Source: Sporosarcina obsidiansis
GTDB lineage: Bacteria; Bacillota; Bacilli; Bacillales_A; Planococcaceae
DNA: 64,000 nucleotides
Assembly (NCBI RefSeq): GCF_009651005.1
Contig: NZ_WHVW01000002.1
Span: forward strand, 1 to 64,000
Reading direction: 5' to 3'
In this document: one piece after another, positions 54,654 to 63,497 of the stretch
How positions within the stretch are numbered: position 1 is the stretch's first letter
Layout of the letters: the number at the start of each line of letters is the position of its first letter
The notes under the pieces: model-generated
The model's database searches: none
Seen by the model: the letters and a program-made list of their open reading frames with translations, nothing else
What the model was told of the DNA's origin: nothing
Made by a program: the position numbers and the translations under genes

Positions 54654-55621
54654 GATGCTTTCTCTCCTTTCTCAGCTGGCTTTTCAGTCTCGTCAGCAGA
54701 AGGCAATTGCGGCAATTGTTGAAGTGGTAAATATTTTACCGTTTCACCACTATCATTCATAATGTAAAGATTTGCTTTAGGCAATACTTGTTCGAGAGTT
54801 TCTAAGATCAAACGTTGACGAGTGATGGCTTTATTCTTCGCATACTCCGTATATAAGTCATTGAATAAGGCAACATCTCCACGTGCTTGCTCTATACGTG
54901 CTGTCTTCTTCCCTAGAGCTTGAGATTTGATGGCGTCACGTTCACCGATCGCTTCATTTTTCTTCTGATTTTCATATTTCTTTGCTTCATTGATTTTTGT
55001 ATTTTTCGTTTCGCGTGCATCTGTAACTGCTGTAAATGCTGCACGTACTTCTGCATTTGGTAATTCCACGTCTTGAAGTTTAACGCCTTGCACAGCAATA
55101 CCAATATCGTAATTTTCTACTAGACTTGTTAATAAGTCGCGAGTTTTTGCTTCAATTTCTGCTTTTCCATCCGTTAACGCTGCATCAATTGTGGAACTAC
55201 CGATGACGGAACGGATTGAGGCTGAGGCTGCATCTCGCAAAATTTCAACCGGTTCCTCCGCATTGAATAAATACTTTTTCGGATCCACAATTCGCCACTG
55301 AACAGTTAGATCGGTAAGGACGATGTATTCGTCGCCTGTGATCATTTTCGTTTCTTTATCGATGATTTCTCCACTTTTATCTTGTTTGTAACCGAAGTGG
55401 ATACTATACGTTTCCTTTGATAAAATCTCTGCTTTTTGAATCGGCCATGGCAGTTTGAAGTGTAAACCGGATTCTGTCACTGGTGCTCCTGCTTGACCGA
55501 ATGAAATCACGACAGCTTGTTCGGATTCATCTACGGTATACCAGGTAGTAAAAACGATTAATAATAACAATAATCCTGTGACTGCTAGCCCTAGCGTCAC
55601 TAAGACTCGTTTTGTCCCCAT
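54650..55621 (-). CDS. hflK: SPFH-domain protease modulator HflK
   Basis: Membrane SPFH protein expected to form the HflKC cage around FtsH. In 323 residues: anchor helix at about 5-28 (VLVTLGLAVTGLLLLLIVF), SPFH domain (VDESEQAVVISFGQAGAPV...GLHFKLPWPIQKA), coiled coil (RETKNTKINEAKKYENQKK) and a proline-rich C-terminus. GGGAGG precedes ATG 55621. B. subtilis lacks this gene at this site; here hflK-hflC sit between phoR and polA. Confidence 0.9.
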   Translation of the reverse strand: MGTKRVLVTLGLAVTGLLLLLIVFTTWYTVDESEQAVVISFGQAGAPVTESGLHFKLPWPIQKAEILSKETYSIHFGYKQDKSGEIIDKETKMITGDEYIVLTDLTVQWRIVDPKKYLFNAEEPVEILRDAASASIRSVIGSSTIDAALTDGKAEIEAKTRDLLTSLVENYDIGIAVQGVKLQDVELPNAEVRAAFTAVTDARETKNTKINEAKKYENQKKNEAIGERDAIKSQALGKKTARIEQARGDVALFNDLYTEYAKNKAITRQRLILETLEQVLPKANLYIMNDSGETVKYLPLQQLPQLPSADETEKPAEKGEKAS

Positions 55622-55703
55622 TCTAGTTCCTCCCTTTTCTATGTATAGTTACTCTACGGTGCAGGAGGCGATTTAGTTTCAATGAAAGCAATTTTGTTAT
55701 TGA

Positions 55704-57128
55704 TTAGTAATCAATAACTTCTTTACTCACTGGAAGCTGAACACGGAAAGTGGTACCGACTCCTACTTCACTATCAACCGTCACTATACCGTGATGCGCT
55801 TCCACAATATGTTTGACAATTGCTAGCCCGAGTCCTGTCCCCCCTGACTCTCTGCTCCTCGCACGATCAATACGATAGAATCGCTCAAACAAGCGTGGAA
55901 GCTCAGAAGGCATAATACCCATCCCCTGGTCACTCACCATGATATCTACACATTCATGCGCCTTCTGAATGGAAACTGTTATAACTGTCCCTTCCTGGGA
56001 ATAGGCAATAGCATTGTTAAGTAAGTTCACCATCACTTGCACCAACCGATCATGATCAGCAGAAATAATGCATGAAGCAGGTGCATTGAACACGACTTCC
56101 ATCTCTTTCGCTTGTAGTTTCGCTTGTACAATTTGCATTGACTGTTCAAAAACCTCGACAACATCAACTGGTTTTCTAGTTATTTCAAAACTCCCTTGTT
56201 CCATACTCGAGAGTCGTAGTAAATCTTCAATTAATAATTGCAGCCGATTACTTTCCTTGTACATAATTTCTAGAAATTCCTTCTTAAGCGCCGGATCCTC
56301 CACTGCTCCATCTAATAACATCTCTGAAAATCCTTTTATTGACGTTACTGGCGTTTTTAATTCGTGAGAGACATTCGCAACAAAATCCTTACGCACTTGT
56401 TCAAGATGGATCAACTCCGTGATATCATGCATAATGACAACGATACCTAGCCAGTTTCCATTTTCTCCAATGACCGGTGCACCGTATACTTCTAGATGAC
56501 GAACACCATTCGCCAAATGAACTTGTGATTGAAACGAGCGGATTTCTTCTGTTAAGAAAATAGTCTCAATTTCTTTTTCAATATCTGTAGGCAATCCAAT
56601 ATCTTTATACGTCTTCCCCATTAAATCTTCACTTTTCCGATGAAAAGTTTCTTCAAACACTTTATTCACTAAATTCACAGCACCTTGCCTACCAAACACG
56701 AGGAGGCTACTACCGATACTGCTGATCAAGGTTTTTAGACGTTCCTGCTCCATCGCACGTAAGATGGAATTTTCTTGTAAATTCCTGGCGATTTGATTGA
56801 TCGCTAGAGACATTTGCTGATTCATTTGCCCATCCTCTACTTGTGCTCTCGCTAAATAGTTACCTTGAGCCAATTGATAAGCGATGTCGGTACAATGGTC
56901 AATCGGTTGGACATATTGCTGAAGTAATTTAGCCATCACAAACATAACGACAATGTAGACTAATACGAGTGTAAATAAAAGAAAGACCCAATACTTTTGC
57001 TGAATAATTGGGTCGACATCTTCCGCAAACAGATGAAAAAATTGCCCTAAGATGATTCCTAGCACGATTAATAAAATCGATAGAATAACAGCAGATGCTG
57101 CTAGCAGCCTTGAGTAGAAATTCTTCAT
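55704..57128 (-). CDS. phoR: Phosphate regulon sensor histidine kinase PhoR (short form)
   Basis: Sensor kinase partner of PhoP for phosphate starvation. The 474 residues show TM1 (about 9-32), TM2 (45-67), HAMP-like linker (68-120), PAS (130-240), HisKA with the phosphorylated H255 (NVSHELKTPVTSIKGF) and a HATPase domain (NLLNNAIAYS, DQGMGI, GGTGLGLAIVKH). Only about 12 residues separate the two helices, so the extracytoplasmic sensor present in B. subtilis PhoR is missing. Its ATG directly follows the phoP stop codon, with GGGGAG upstream. Confidence 0.9.
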   Translation of the reverse strand: MKNFYSRLLAASAVILSILLIVLGIILGQFFHLFAEDVDPIIQQKYWVFLLFTLVLVYIVVMFVMAKLLQQYVQPIDHCTDIAYQLAQGNYLARAQVEDGQMNQQMSLAINQIARNLQENSILRAMEQERLKTLISSIGSSLLVFGRQGAVNLVNKVFEETFHRKSEDLMGKTYKDIGLPTDIEKEIETIFLTEEIRSFQSQVHLANGVRHLEVYGAPVIGENGNWLGIVVIMHDITELIHLEQVRKDFVANVSHELKTPVTSIKGFSEMLLDGAVEDPALKKEFLEIMYKESNRLQLLIEDLLRLSSMEQGSFEITRKPVDVVEVFEQSMQIVQAKLQAKEMEVVFNAPASCIISADHDRLVQVMVNLLNNAIAYSQEGTVITVSIQKAHECVDIMVSDQGMGIMPSELPRLFERFYRIDRARSRESGGTGLGLAIVKHIVEAHHGIVTVDSEVGVGTTFRVQLPVSKEVIDY

Positions 57129-57833
57129 TCAGTTTTGCTCCCCGAATTTATAGCCCACGCCTCTCATCGTTTTGATATAGCGGGGTTTCCTCGTGTTTTC
57201 TTCAATTTTTTCTCGCAAATGACTAACATGGACGTCCACGATTCTCGTATCACCCGCGAAATCATAATTCCATACTGCTTGAAGCAATTGATCACGGGTC
57301 AGCACACGATTTTTATGTTGCATAAAGTAGACAAGAAGTTCAAATTCTTTCGGTGTGAACTCTAGTTGGTTTTTATTCAAATAAACTTCAAAACGTTCGG
57401 GATACACGACAAGTTGTCCAGACTCAAGGATTTCTTCTTTTGTTTGCTTGACCCTTTCACCAGTCCGCCTAAGAACCGCCTTTACCCTAGCAGCGACTTC
57501 ACGAGGGCTAAAAGGTTTCGTCATATAATCATCAGCACCCATCTCTAGACCGATGATTTTATCTGCTTCCTCACCTTTTGCAGTCAACATAATAATGGGT
57601 GTTTCAATATCTTGCATTCGAAGCATTTTACAAACTTCCATTCCATCAATTTTCGGTAACATAAGATCCAATATGATCAAATCAGGTTTCTCATCCAAAA
57701 CAAGTTCTACAGCCTGCTCCCCATCACTTGCAAGGACAGTGTCATAATTCGCCTGCTTTAATGTGAAATCTAGAAGTTTTTGAATCGACTGTTCATCTTC
57801 CACTATTAATATTTTTTGCTGACTAGTTTCCAT
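57129..57833 (-). CDS. phoP: Response regulator PhoP, OmpR family
   Basis: DNA-binding response regulator of the phosphate regulon. The 234-residue protein has a receiver domain with acidic pocket E12/D13, phosphorylated D56 (LIILDLMLP) and K106 (MTKPFSP). A winged-helix domain follows, with RDQLLQAVWNYDFAGDTRIVDVHVSHLR. phoP-phoR directly after mdh is the B. subtilis order, supporting the name. The start overlaps the end of the MaoC-like gene by 11 bp. Confidence 0.93.
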   Translation of the reverse strand: METSQQKILIVEDEQSIQKLLDFTLKQANYDTVLASDGEQAVELVLDEKPDLIILDLMLPKIDGMEVCKMLRMQDIETPIIMLTAKGEEADKIIGLEMGADDYMTKPFSPREVAARVKAVLRRTGERVKQTKEEILESGQLVVYPERFEVYLNKNQLEFTPKEFELLVYFMQHKNRVLTRDQLLQAVWNYDFAGDTRIVDVHVSHLREKIEENTRKPRYIKTMRGVGYKFGEQN

Positions 57834-58308
57834 GTGTCGATTCCCTTTCCGCTATTTGAGCAATGGATTTCTTTTCAGGTGCTTTGACGATAAGTTCTCC
57901 ACTCATCACACGATCCCCCTCTTCGTCTTCCGCTGTCACTTGAATCGTTAGTTGATTTGTCGCATGTTCTAACTTGGTAATTTCCAATAAAATTTCAATG
58001 ATCGCATAATGGTATACAGGCTTTGGAAAATGTAATTGTTGATGGATAATATGTGCTCCCGGTCCTGGCAAATGTTTTGAGATAGCGGCTGTTACAATAC
58101 CTGTCAGCATGATGGGTGGCACAATTGGTTGACCATAGCTTGTAGTGGCAGCATAGTCATGCTGGATATATAGCGGATTTGCATCATTTGTTAACCCTAA
58201 ATAAAGCATCAAATCTTTATCTTCTATTTTCTCCGTTAGACTTAGCCTCTCACCAATTTCAAGCTCAGCTATCTCTTTTCCCATCAAATTTCGTTTTCCT
58301 TTTAACAA
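57823..58308 (-). CDS. MaoC-like hot-dog dehydratase
   Basis: A 161-residue hot-dog-fold protein of the MaoC family. The hydratase signature appears as DANPLYIQHDYAATTSYGQPIVPPIMLTG, with D and H in the expected catalytic places but with a shifted pattern from the usual NPxHxD...G..P..HG. Enoyl-CoA hydratase activity is therefore possible but unproven. The start is TTG 58308 with GGGGG 7 nt upstream; an ATG at 58284 is an alternative with a poorly placed site. The gene lies between mdh (behind a terminator) and phoP, which it overlaps by 11 bp, so it is probably cotranscribed with phoPR. Its link to phosphate control is unknown. Confidence 0.8.
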   Translation of the reverse strand: MLKGKRNLMGKEIAELEIGERLSLTEKIEDKDLMLYLGLTNDANPLYIQHDYAATTSYGQPIVPPIMLTGIVTAAISKHLPGPGAHIIHQQLHFPKPVYHYAIIEILLEITKLEHATNQLTIQVTAEDEEGDRVMSGELIVKAPEKKSIAQIAERESTHGN

Positions 58309-58408
58309 ATAAATTCCCCCTTATCTACATCTAAACCCCCAGAAAATCGCAGAAAATTAATTTAATTATTTAAAGTATAGCAATCTATATAAGAAAAATC
58401 GAGCTACA

Positions 58409-58442
58409 AAAAAATCGGGCAGCATGATTGCCACCCGATTTT
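58409..58442. terminator. Terminator behind mdh
   Basis: AAAATCGGGTGGCA pairs with TGCTGCCCGATTTT (minus strand) and is followed by further T residues; the plus side is also T-ended. Confidence 0.88.
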
Positions 58443-58453
58443 CAATAGAAAAA

Positions 58454-59392
58454 TTATGCAAGAACATTCATCACTGCGCGTACAGAATCCGCTGATTGCT
58501 CAAGAGCAGCTTTTTCACCGTCAGTTAACTCTAGTTCAATAATCTTTTCGATTCCTCCTGCCCCTAGTACAGTTGGAACACCTAAATAAATACCGTCCAT
58601 ACCATACTCGCCTTCAAGGAAAGCGATAGATGGCAAGACACGTTTTTGATCCTTGAGGATTGCTTCTGTCATTTCCACTAATGAAGCCGCAGGGGCATAG
58701 TAAGCAGAACCATTACCTAGTAGGTTGACAATTTCAGCTCCGCCCTTGCGTGTACGATCTACGATTTCTTCCAAACGACCCGCAGAAATTAAGTTTTCTA
58801 GTGGCACGCCACCAGCTGTTGAATACCGCACTAAAGGAACCATGTCATCCCCATGACCGCCAAGTACGAAACCAGTCACGTCTTTCACGGACAGATTCAA
58901 CTCTTGCGCTACAAATGTACGGAAACGAGCAGTATCTAAAACACCCGATTGGCCGATTACGCGTTCTTTCGGAAAGCCTGATTCCTTATATACTGTATAC
59001 GTCATAGCATCCACTGGATTGGTTAATACAATAATGGTCGTGTTTGGAGAATGCTTAACGATTTCAGCTGTTACTGATTTCATTACTTTTTGGTTAGTCT
59101 GAACTAAATCGTCACGGCTCATTCCTGGTTTACGCGCGATACCCGCTGTAATGACTACCACGTCGGAGTCTTTTGTATCTTCATAATTAGAAGTACCTAT
59201 GATATTTGCGTCAAACCCTTGAACTGGACCAGCTTCCAACATGTCCAATGCTTTGCCTTTTGTCGGATTTTCCATAGCGGGAATATCGACGATGACGACA
59301 TCGCAAAGTTCTTTTTGAGCCAAAAGAAATGCAGTTGTTGCTCCAGTAAAACCAGATCCGATAACCGATACTTTTTTACGCTTCAATGACAT
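58454..59392 (-). CDS. mdh: Malate dehydrogenase
   Basis: NAD-dependent oxidation of malate to oxaloacetate in the TCA cycle. The 312-residue protein belongs to the LDH-like MDH group of Bacillales: [14 protein letters not shown] (12-25), [18 protein letters not shown] with the substrate arginines, [11 protein letters not shown], and catalytic histidine in [12 protein letters not shown]. It follows icd behind a stem-loop with T-run, the usual citZ-icd-mdh order. Confidence 0.97.
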   Translation of the reverse strand: MSLKRKKVSVIGSGFTGATTAFLLAQKELCDVVIVDIPAMENPTKGKALDMLEAGPVQGFDANIIGTSNYEDTKDSDVVVITAGIARKPGMSRDDLVQTNQKVMKSVTAEIVKHSPNTTIIVLTNPVDAMTYTVYKESGFPKERVIGQSGVLDTARFRTFVAQELNLSVKDVTGFVLGGHGDDMVPLVRYSTAGGVPLENLISAGRLEEIVDRTRKGGAEIVNLLGNGSAYYAPAASLVEMTEAILKDQKRVLPSIAFLEGEYGMDGIYLGVPTVLGAGGIEKIIELELTDGEKAALEQSADSVRAVMNVLA

Positions 59393-59430
59393 GTAAAACT
59401 CCCCTTTTCAGATCTCTTGTAATGTAAGAA

Positions 59431-59455
59431 AAAAGGGGGACAGCATCCCCCTTTT
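59431..59455 (-). terminator. Intercistronic terminator between icd and mdh
   Basis: Perfect stem AAAAGGGGGA / TCCCCCTTTT with a 5-nt loop, followed by TTTC on the minus strand. It would lower mdh expression from the citZ promoter unless mdh has its own. Confidence 0.8.
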
Positions 59456-59460
59456 CATGA

Positions 59461-60729
59461 TTAAAGATTCTTAATTAATTCATCTGCAAATCCAGATGTA
59501 CTTACTTCAGTTGCGTTGTCCATTAGACGTGCAAAATCGTACGTCACGACTTTAGACGCAATAGTTTTTTCGATAGAAGCTGTAATAATGTCAGCTGCTT
59601 CATTCCAGCCAAGGTGCTGAAGCATCATAACGCCTGAAAGAAGGACAGATGAAGGGTTTACTTTATCCAATCCAGCGTACTTTGGTGCTGTACCGTGAGT
59701 TGCTTCAAAGATTGCATGTCCAGTAACATAGTTAATGTTCGCTCCTGGTGCGATTCCGATTCCACCAACTTGTGCAGCTAATGCATCAGAAATGTAATCG
59801 CCGTTTAAGTTCATTGTTGCGACTACGTCGAACTCTTTAGGACGAGTTAAGATTTGTTGCAAGAAGATATCTGCAATCGCATCTTTTACGATGATTTTGC
59901 CAGCAGCTTCAGCGTCAGATTGTGCTTTGTTAGCAGCCTCTGTACCGTCAGCTTCTTTAATGCGGTCATATTCTCTCCAAGTGAATACTTGGTCGCCGAA
60001 TTCTTCTTCAGCCACTTCATATCCCCAGTTTGCGAATGCGCCTTCTGTGAACTTCATGATATTTCCTTTGTGAACAATCGTCAATGATTTACGGCCTTCA
60101 CTGATTGTGTAGTTCATTGCAGCACGTACAAGACGCTTCGTTCCTTCTTCAGAAATTGGTTTGATACCGATACCTGAAGTTTCAGGGAAACGAATCTTAT
60201 CCACACCTAGCTCAGTCTGAAGGAAATTGATTAATTTTTTCACTCCGTCAGAACCTTTTTGGTACTCAATCCCTGCATAAATATCTTCTGTGTTCTCACG
60301 GAAAATAACCATGTCACAATCCTCAGGATGTTTCACGGGTGAAGGTACGCCTTGGAAATAACGAACTGGACGCAAGCAAGTATAAAGATCAAGTTCTTGA
60401 CGCAATGCAACGTTCAATGAACGGAATCCCCCACCGATTGGTGTTGTAAGCGGTCCTTTAATTGCAATTAAGTATTCGTCAATTGTATCAAGAGTTTCTT
60501 TTGGAAGCCAATCACCAGTTTCATTGAATGCCTTTTCTCCTGCAAGAACTTCAAGCCAATTAATCTTCTTTTTACCATCGTATGCTTTTTCAACAGCTGC
60601 CTCAATTACTCTAGAAGCTGCATTCCAGATATCTGGACCCGTACCATCGCCTATAATGAAAGGAATCGTTGCGTGATCTGGGACGTTTAAAACACCGTTA
60701 GTTACTGTAATCTTTCCATCATTAGCCAT
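59461..60729 (-). CDS. icd: Isocitrate dehydrogenase (NADP)
   Basis: Oxidative decarboxylation of isocitrate to 2-oxoglutarate. From ATG 60729 (GGAGG upstream) the protein has 422 residues. It shows the substrate loop [17 protein letters not shown], the metal aspartates in the [18 protein letters not shown] region, and the NADP-specific KYAG ([14 protein letters not shown]), as in other NADP enzymes of Bacillus. The frame open to 60786 runs through the intercistronic hairpin and is not used. It follows citZ by 71 bp. Confidence 0.97.
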   Translation of the reverse strand: MANDGKITVTNGVLNVPDHATIPFIIGDGTGPDIWNAASRVIEAAVEKAYDGKKKINWLEVLAGEKAFNETGDWLPKETLDTIDEYLIAIKGPLTTPIGGGFRSLNVALRQELDLYTCLRPVRYFQGVPSPVKHPEDCDMVIFRENTEDIYAGIEYQKGSDGVKKLINFLQTELGVDKIRFPETSGIGIKPISEEGTKRLVRAAMNYTISEGRKSLTIVHKGNIMKFTEGAFANWGYEVAEEEFGDQVFTWREYDRIKEADGTEAANKAQSDAEAAGKIIVKDAIADIFLQQILTRPKEFDVVATMNLNGDYISDALAAQVGGIGIAPGANINYVTGHAIFEATHGTAPKYAGLDKVNPSSVLLSGVMMLQHLGWNEAADIITASIEKTIASKVVTYDFARLMDNATEVSTSGFADELIKNL

Positions 60730-60757
60730 TATTGATATCCTCCTGAGTTCAAAATCA

Positions 60758-60786
60758 GTGGGCCGGTATACGAGATACCGCCCCAC
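60758..60786 (-). other. Intercistronic hairpin between citZ and icd
   Basis: GTGGGCCGGTAT and ATACCGCCCCAC form a 12-bp stem with one mismatch and a 5-nt loop, without a T-tract. It lies 14 bp past the citZ stop and 28 bp before icd, and may protect or process the polycistronic mRNA. Confidence 0.6.
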
Positions 60787-60800
60787 AAATTTACTAGTTT

Positions 60801-61916
60801 TTATCGTTCATTGATTGGCACATAATTTTGCATGCCTGGTCCAACGTACTCTGCACGAGGACGGATCAAGCGATTGTTTTCGTATTGCTCCAGAATATGT
60901 GCAATCCATCCTGAAAAACGAGAAACTGCAAAAATTGGCGTAAAAATATCATGATCGATGTCTAATGAATGATATACCGAAGCGGAATAGAAATCAACAT
61001 TTGGCGGCAAATTCTTTTCGCCAGTTACAATTGATTCAATCTTTTCCGACATATTATACCATTTTTCTTCACCGCGCAAGGCAGTCAATTTCTGAGACAT
61101 TTCACGTAAATGCTTCGCACGCGGATCACCTTTACGGTATACGCGGTGGCCAAAGCCCATGATTTTTTCTTTGTTTGCAAGTTTTTCACGAATATACGAC
61201 TCAACTTTGTCTTCATCGCCAATTTCCATAAGCATGTTCATAACCGCTTCGTTTGCCCCACCATGTAATGGGCCTTTAAGCGCACCAATTGCAGCAGTTA
61301 CGCCTGAATACATATCAGAAAGAGTCGCTACACAAACACGTGCTGTAAACGTAGATGCGTTCAATTCATGGTCTGCATGTAAGACAAGTGCTTTGTTGAA
61401 TGCTTCTTCCGCGATATCAGCAGGCTCTTCCCCAGAAAGCATGTAAAGGAAGTTTGCCGCATAGCTAAGACCTTTTTTAGGTGCTACTGGCTCTTGTCCT
61501 TTACGGATACGCGCGAAAGCTGTTACAACTGTTGCAACTTTTGCCTGAAGCTTGATGGCTTTATTGTAGTTCTCTTCAGGTGACATATCTTCTGCCTTAT
61601 CATCGTATAATCCAAGAAGTGAGATCGCTGTACGTAGCGCAGCCATTGGATGGACTTTGTCGATTGGATAAGTTTTGAAGTGATCAATTACCCCTTGTGG
61701 AATTTCTGCATGCTCTTCTAACTGCTGTTTCAATTCAGAAAGCTCTTCTTCTTTTGGTAGACGTTTATGCCAAAGAAGGTAAACCACTTCTTCAAAACTA
61801 GCATTGTCCGCTAGATCGTCAATGCCATAACCTACATACGTGAGTGTGTCATCGATGATAGAACTGATTTGAGTTTGTGCTGCAATGATACCTTCCAATC
61901 CTTTTGTTGCTGTCAT
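60801..61916 (-). CDS. citZ: Citrate synthase
   Basis: Condenses acetyl-CoA and oxaloacetate to citrate. From ATG 61916 ([18 protein letters not shown] upstream) it has 371 residues, the short dimeric Gram-positive type. Catalytic blocks: [26 protein letters not shown] and [13 protein letters not shown], carrying the two histidines and the aspartate. It heads citZ-icd-mdh and is transcribed divergently from ytvI. A good promoter and a candidate cre lie about 120 bp upstream. Confidence 0.97.
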   Translation of the reverse strand: MTATKGLEGIIAAQTQISSIIDDTLTYVGYGIDDLADNASFEEVVYLLWHKRLPKEEELSELKQQLEEHAEIPQGVIDHFKTYPIDKVHPMAALRTAISLLGLYDDKAEDMSPEENYNKAIKLQAKVATVVTAFARIRKGQEPVAPKKGLSYAANFLYMLSGEEPADIAEEAFNKALVLHADHELNASTFTARVCVATLSDMYSGVTAAIGALKGPLHGGANEAVMNMLMEIGDEDKVESYIREKLANKEKIMGFGHRVYRKGDPRAKHLREMSQKLTALRGEEKWYNMSEKIESIVTGEKNLPPNVDFYSASVYHSLDIDHDIFTPIFAVSRFSGWIAHILEQYENNRLIRPRAEYVGPGMQNYVPINER

Positions 61917-62000
61917 GATATTCTCTCCTTCTTCCCAGTCTGGCCATCCCCAGAGAAGCTGAGTGCAGAATGACGGCCACCTGCTAATTATATTTTTATC

Positions 62001-62048
62001 TAAAACGCTTACAAAGTCCATTATAAGCAACTTTTACGGTTTTGTGAA
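62001..62048 (-). promoter_or_regulatory. citZ promoter with candidate cre
   Basis: -35 TTCACA (62043-62048), 17-bp spacer, -10 TATAAT (62020-62025) on the minus strand. TGTAAGCGTTTTA (62001-62013), close to a CcpA cre with two mismatches, covers the predicted start site near 62013. CcpA repression of citZ is known in B. subtilis; the site here is a sequence match. Confidence 0.72.
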
Positions 62049-62094
62049 TGGTAAAGCTGTTTTTTGTTTATAAATATTCGAAAGGAATGGGCAA

Positions 62095-63066
62095 ATGCAC
62101 ATGATTTCTATCGACTCTAAACGTCTACAAACCTTCTCGCAACAATGGTTACCAGCTTTATTCATAGCACTTTTTGTAATGTTGATTCCACCAATCGGAT
62201 TTGCAATAATTTTAGCTTTCTTCACTGCACCTCTTGTTAATTCGTTCATCTCACTCACTAAATTACCCGCTTTTTTAGCGACCCTAATCGTGATGTCTAT
62301 CCTCACACTTTTACTATATGCATTCCTCTTCTTTTCAATAAACGGATTAATTTCGGTAATTTGGACAGTAGAAGATCAGTTAGTATTATTAATTGAAATA
62401 ATCGATAGCAAAGGATTTGATTTTTATTTGGCAGCTGAGAGTTTTATTCAATCTAGTCATGATGCAATGGAAGGAATCATAAGCTTTTTCCAAAAATTCT
62501 TCCAACAGCTTTTTAGTATTTTTATGTTTATCATAGCGTACTTTTTCTCTTTGCGAGAAAGTGCGAAAAATCGTTTTTGGTTTTTAGTTTATTTTCCAAA
62601 GAAATTCCGTCCATCTGCTAAACGTATTTTCTCGAAATCCAGTAGCTTGATGGGGCACTTTTTTTCTGTACAAATCCGCTTGTTTTTTATTACATTCATC
62701 ATTATGAGTGTAGGATTTTGGCTGTTGGATTTCGAATCTCATTTCACTAAAGCGTTTTTAATTTCTCTAGTCGATAGTATTCCTTTTTTAGGAATTGGTC
62801 TGGTGTTTTTACCAATGATCGCGTTTGCATTCTATATAGATAACGTACAATTAGCGATCGGTTTACTCATTTTATATATCGTATTACTAATTACAAGACA
62901 GATGACTGAATCTTTTTTATGGGCAAGTACCTTCAAATTAAGAACTGTCCATTCATTCCTTATCACTGCATGTGCAGTTTATTTATTTGGTGTATATGGT
63001 ATTTTATTTTTACCATTCTTTTTATTTCTAGCATTAAAGGTAAAGGAACACTCTTCATTTACATGA
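62095..63066 (+). CDS. ytvI: AI-2E family membrane protein, YtvI-like
   Basis: A 323-residue polytopic membrane protein of the AI-2E/PerM family. Hydrophobic segments lie near residues 18-45, 57-88, 140-155, 200-217, 228-260 and 265-320. The family block LVDSIPFLGIGLVFLPM (about 230-246) is present. Position between fxsA and citZ matches B. subtilis ytvI, although this protein is shorter than the 371 residues there. AAAGGA precedes ATG 62095. Family members have been linked to ion or small-molecule efflux; no substrate is implied. Its 3' end overlaps that of fxsA by 8 bp (convergent). Confidence 0.82.
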   Translation: MHMISIDSKRLQTFSQQWLPALFIALFVMLIPPIGFAIILAFFTAPLVNSFISLTKLPAFLATLIVMSILTLLLYAFLFFSINGLISVIWTVEDQLVLLIEIIDSKGFDFYLAAESFIQSSHDAMEGIISFFQKFFQQLFSIFMFIIAYFFSLRESAKNRFWFLVYFPKKFRPSAKRIFSKSSSLMGHFFSVQIRLFFITFIIMSVGFWLLDFESHFTKAFLISLVDSIPFLGIGLVFLPMIAFAFYIDNVQLAIGLLILYIVLLITRQMTESFLWASTFKLRTVHSFLITACAVYLFGVYGILFLPFFLFLALKVKEHSSFT

Positions 63067-63442
63067 CACGAATCTGTCCCTTTTTCATTCTATTATAGAG
63101 CCATTTCACAATAAATGGATACAGCACTTTGCGAGGACCAGTGAATAGTAATAACAGGCCAATGATATCTGTTAAAAAACCAGGCATCAGTAATAATATT
63201 CCTCCAAAGAATATACACACACTGTCAACGAGAGCCTTTCCAGGTGTTTCTCCACTCGCTAATCGATATTGAAGATCTCGCAAAGCGTGAAGTCCTTTCT
63301 TTTTTGCTAAATAAGCACCGCCGACTCCTGTTGCGAGAATGATGAAAATCGTTGGGAATATTCCAAGCGTTTTGCCGGAAATTATCAATAAAGCTAATTC
63401 TGCAGTTGGAACAATGATGAAGAAAGCCGCTAACCATTTCAT
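63059..63442 (-). CDS. fxsA: FxsA family membrane protein
   Basis: A 127-residue membrane protein of the FxsA family (named for suppression of F-exclusion of phage T7 in E. coli). Features: PTAELALLI near 12-20, ILATGVGGAYLAKKKGL near 37-53, and VCIFFGGILLLMPGFLTDIIGLLLLF near 75-101. Cellular role is not established. GGAGG precedes ATG 63442. It follows pyk, with a terminator between them, as in B. subtilis. Confidence 0.92.
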   Translation of the reverse strand: MKWLAAFFIIVPTAELALLIISGKTLGIFPTIFIILATGVGGAYLAKKKGLHALRDLQYRLASGETPGKALVDSVCIFFGGILLLMPGFLTDIIGLLLLFTGPRKVLYPFIVKWLYNRMKKGQIRVM

Positions 63443-63454
63443 ATGACAACCTCC

Positions 63455-63492
63455 GAAAAGACCGCTCTCTCTTTACGAGAATAGCGGTCTGA
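63455..63492 (-). terminator. Terminator behind pyk
   Basis: Perfect 8-bp stem AGACCGCT / AGCGGTCT followed on the minus strand by TTTC; the fxsA Shine-Dalgarno follows at once. Confidence 0.75.
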
Positions 63493-63497
63493 ATGAT

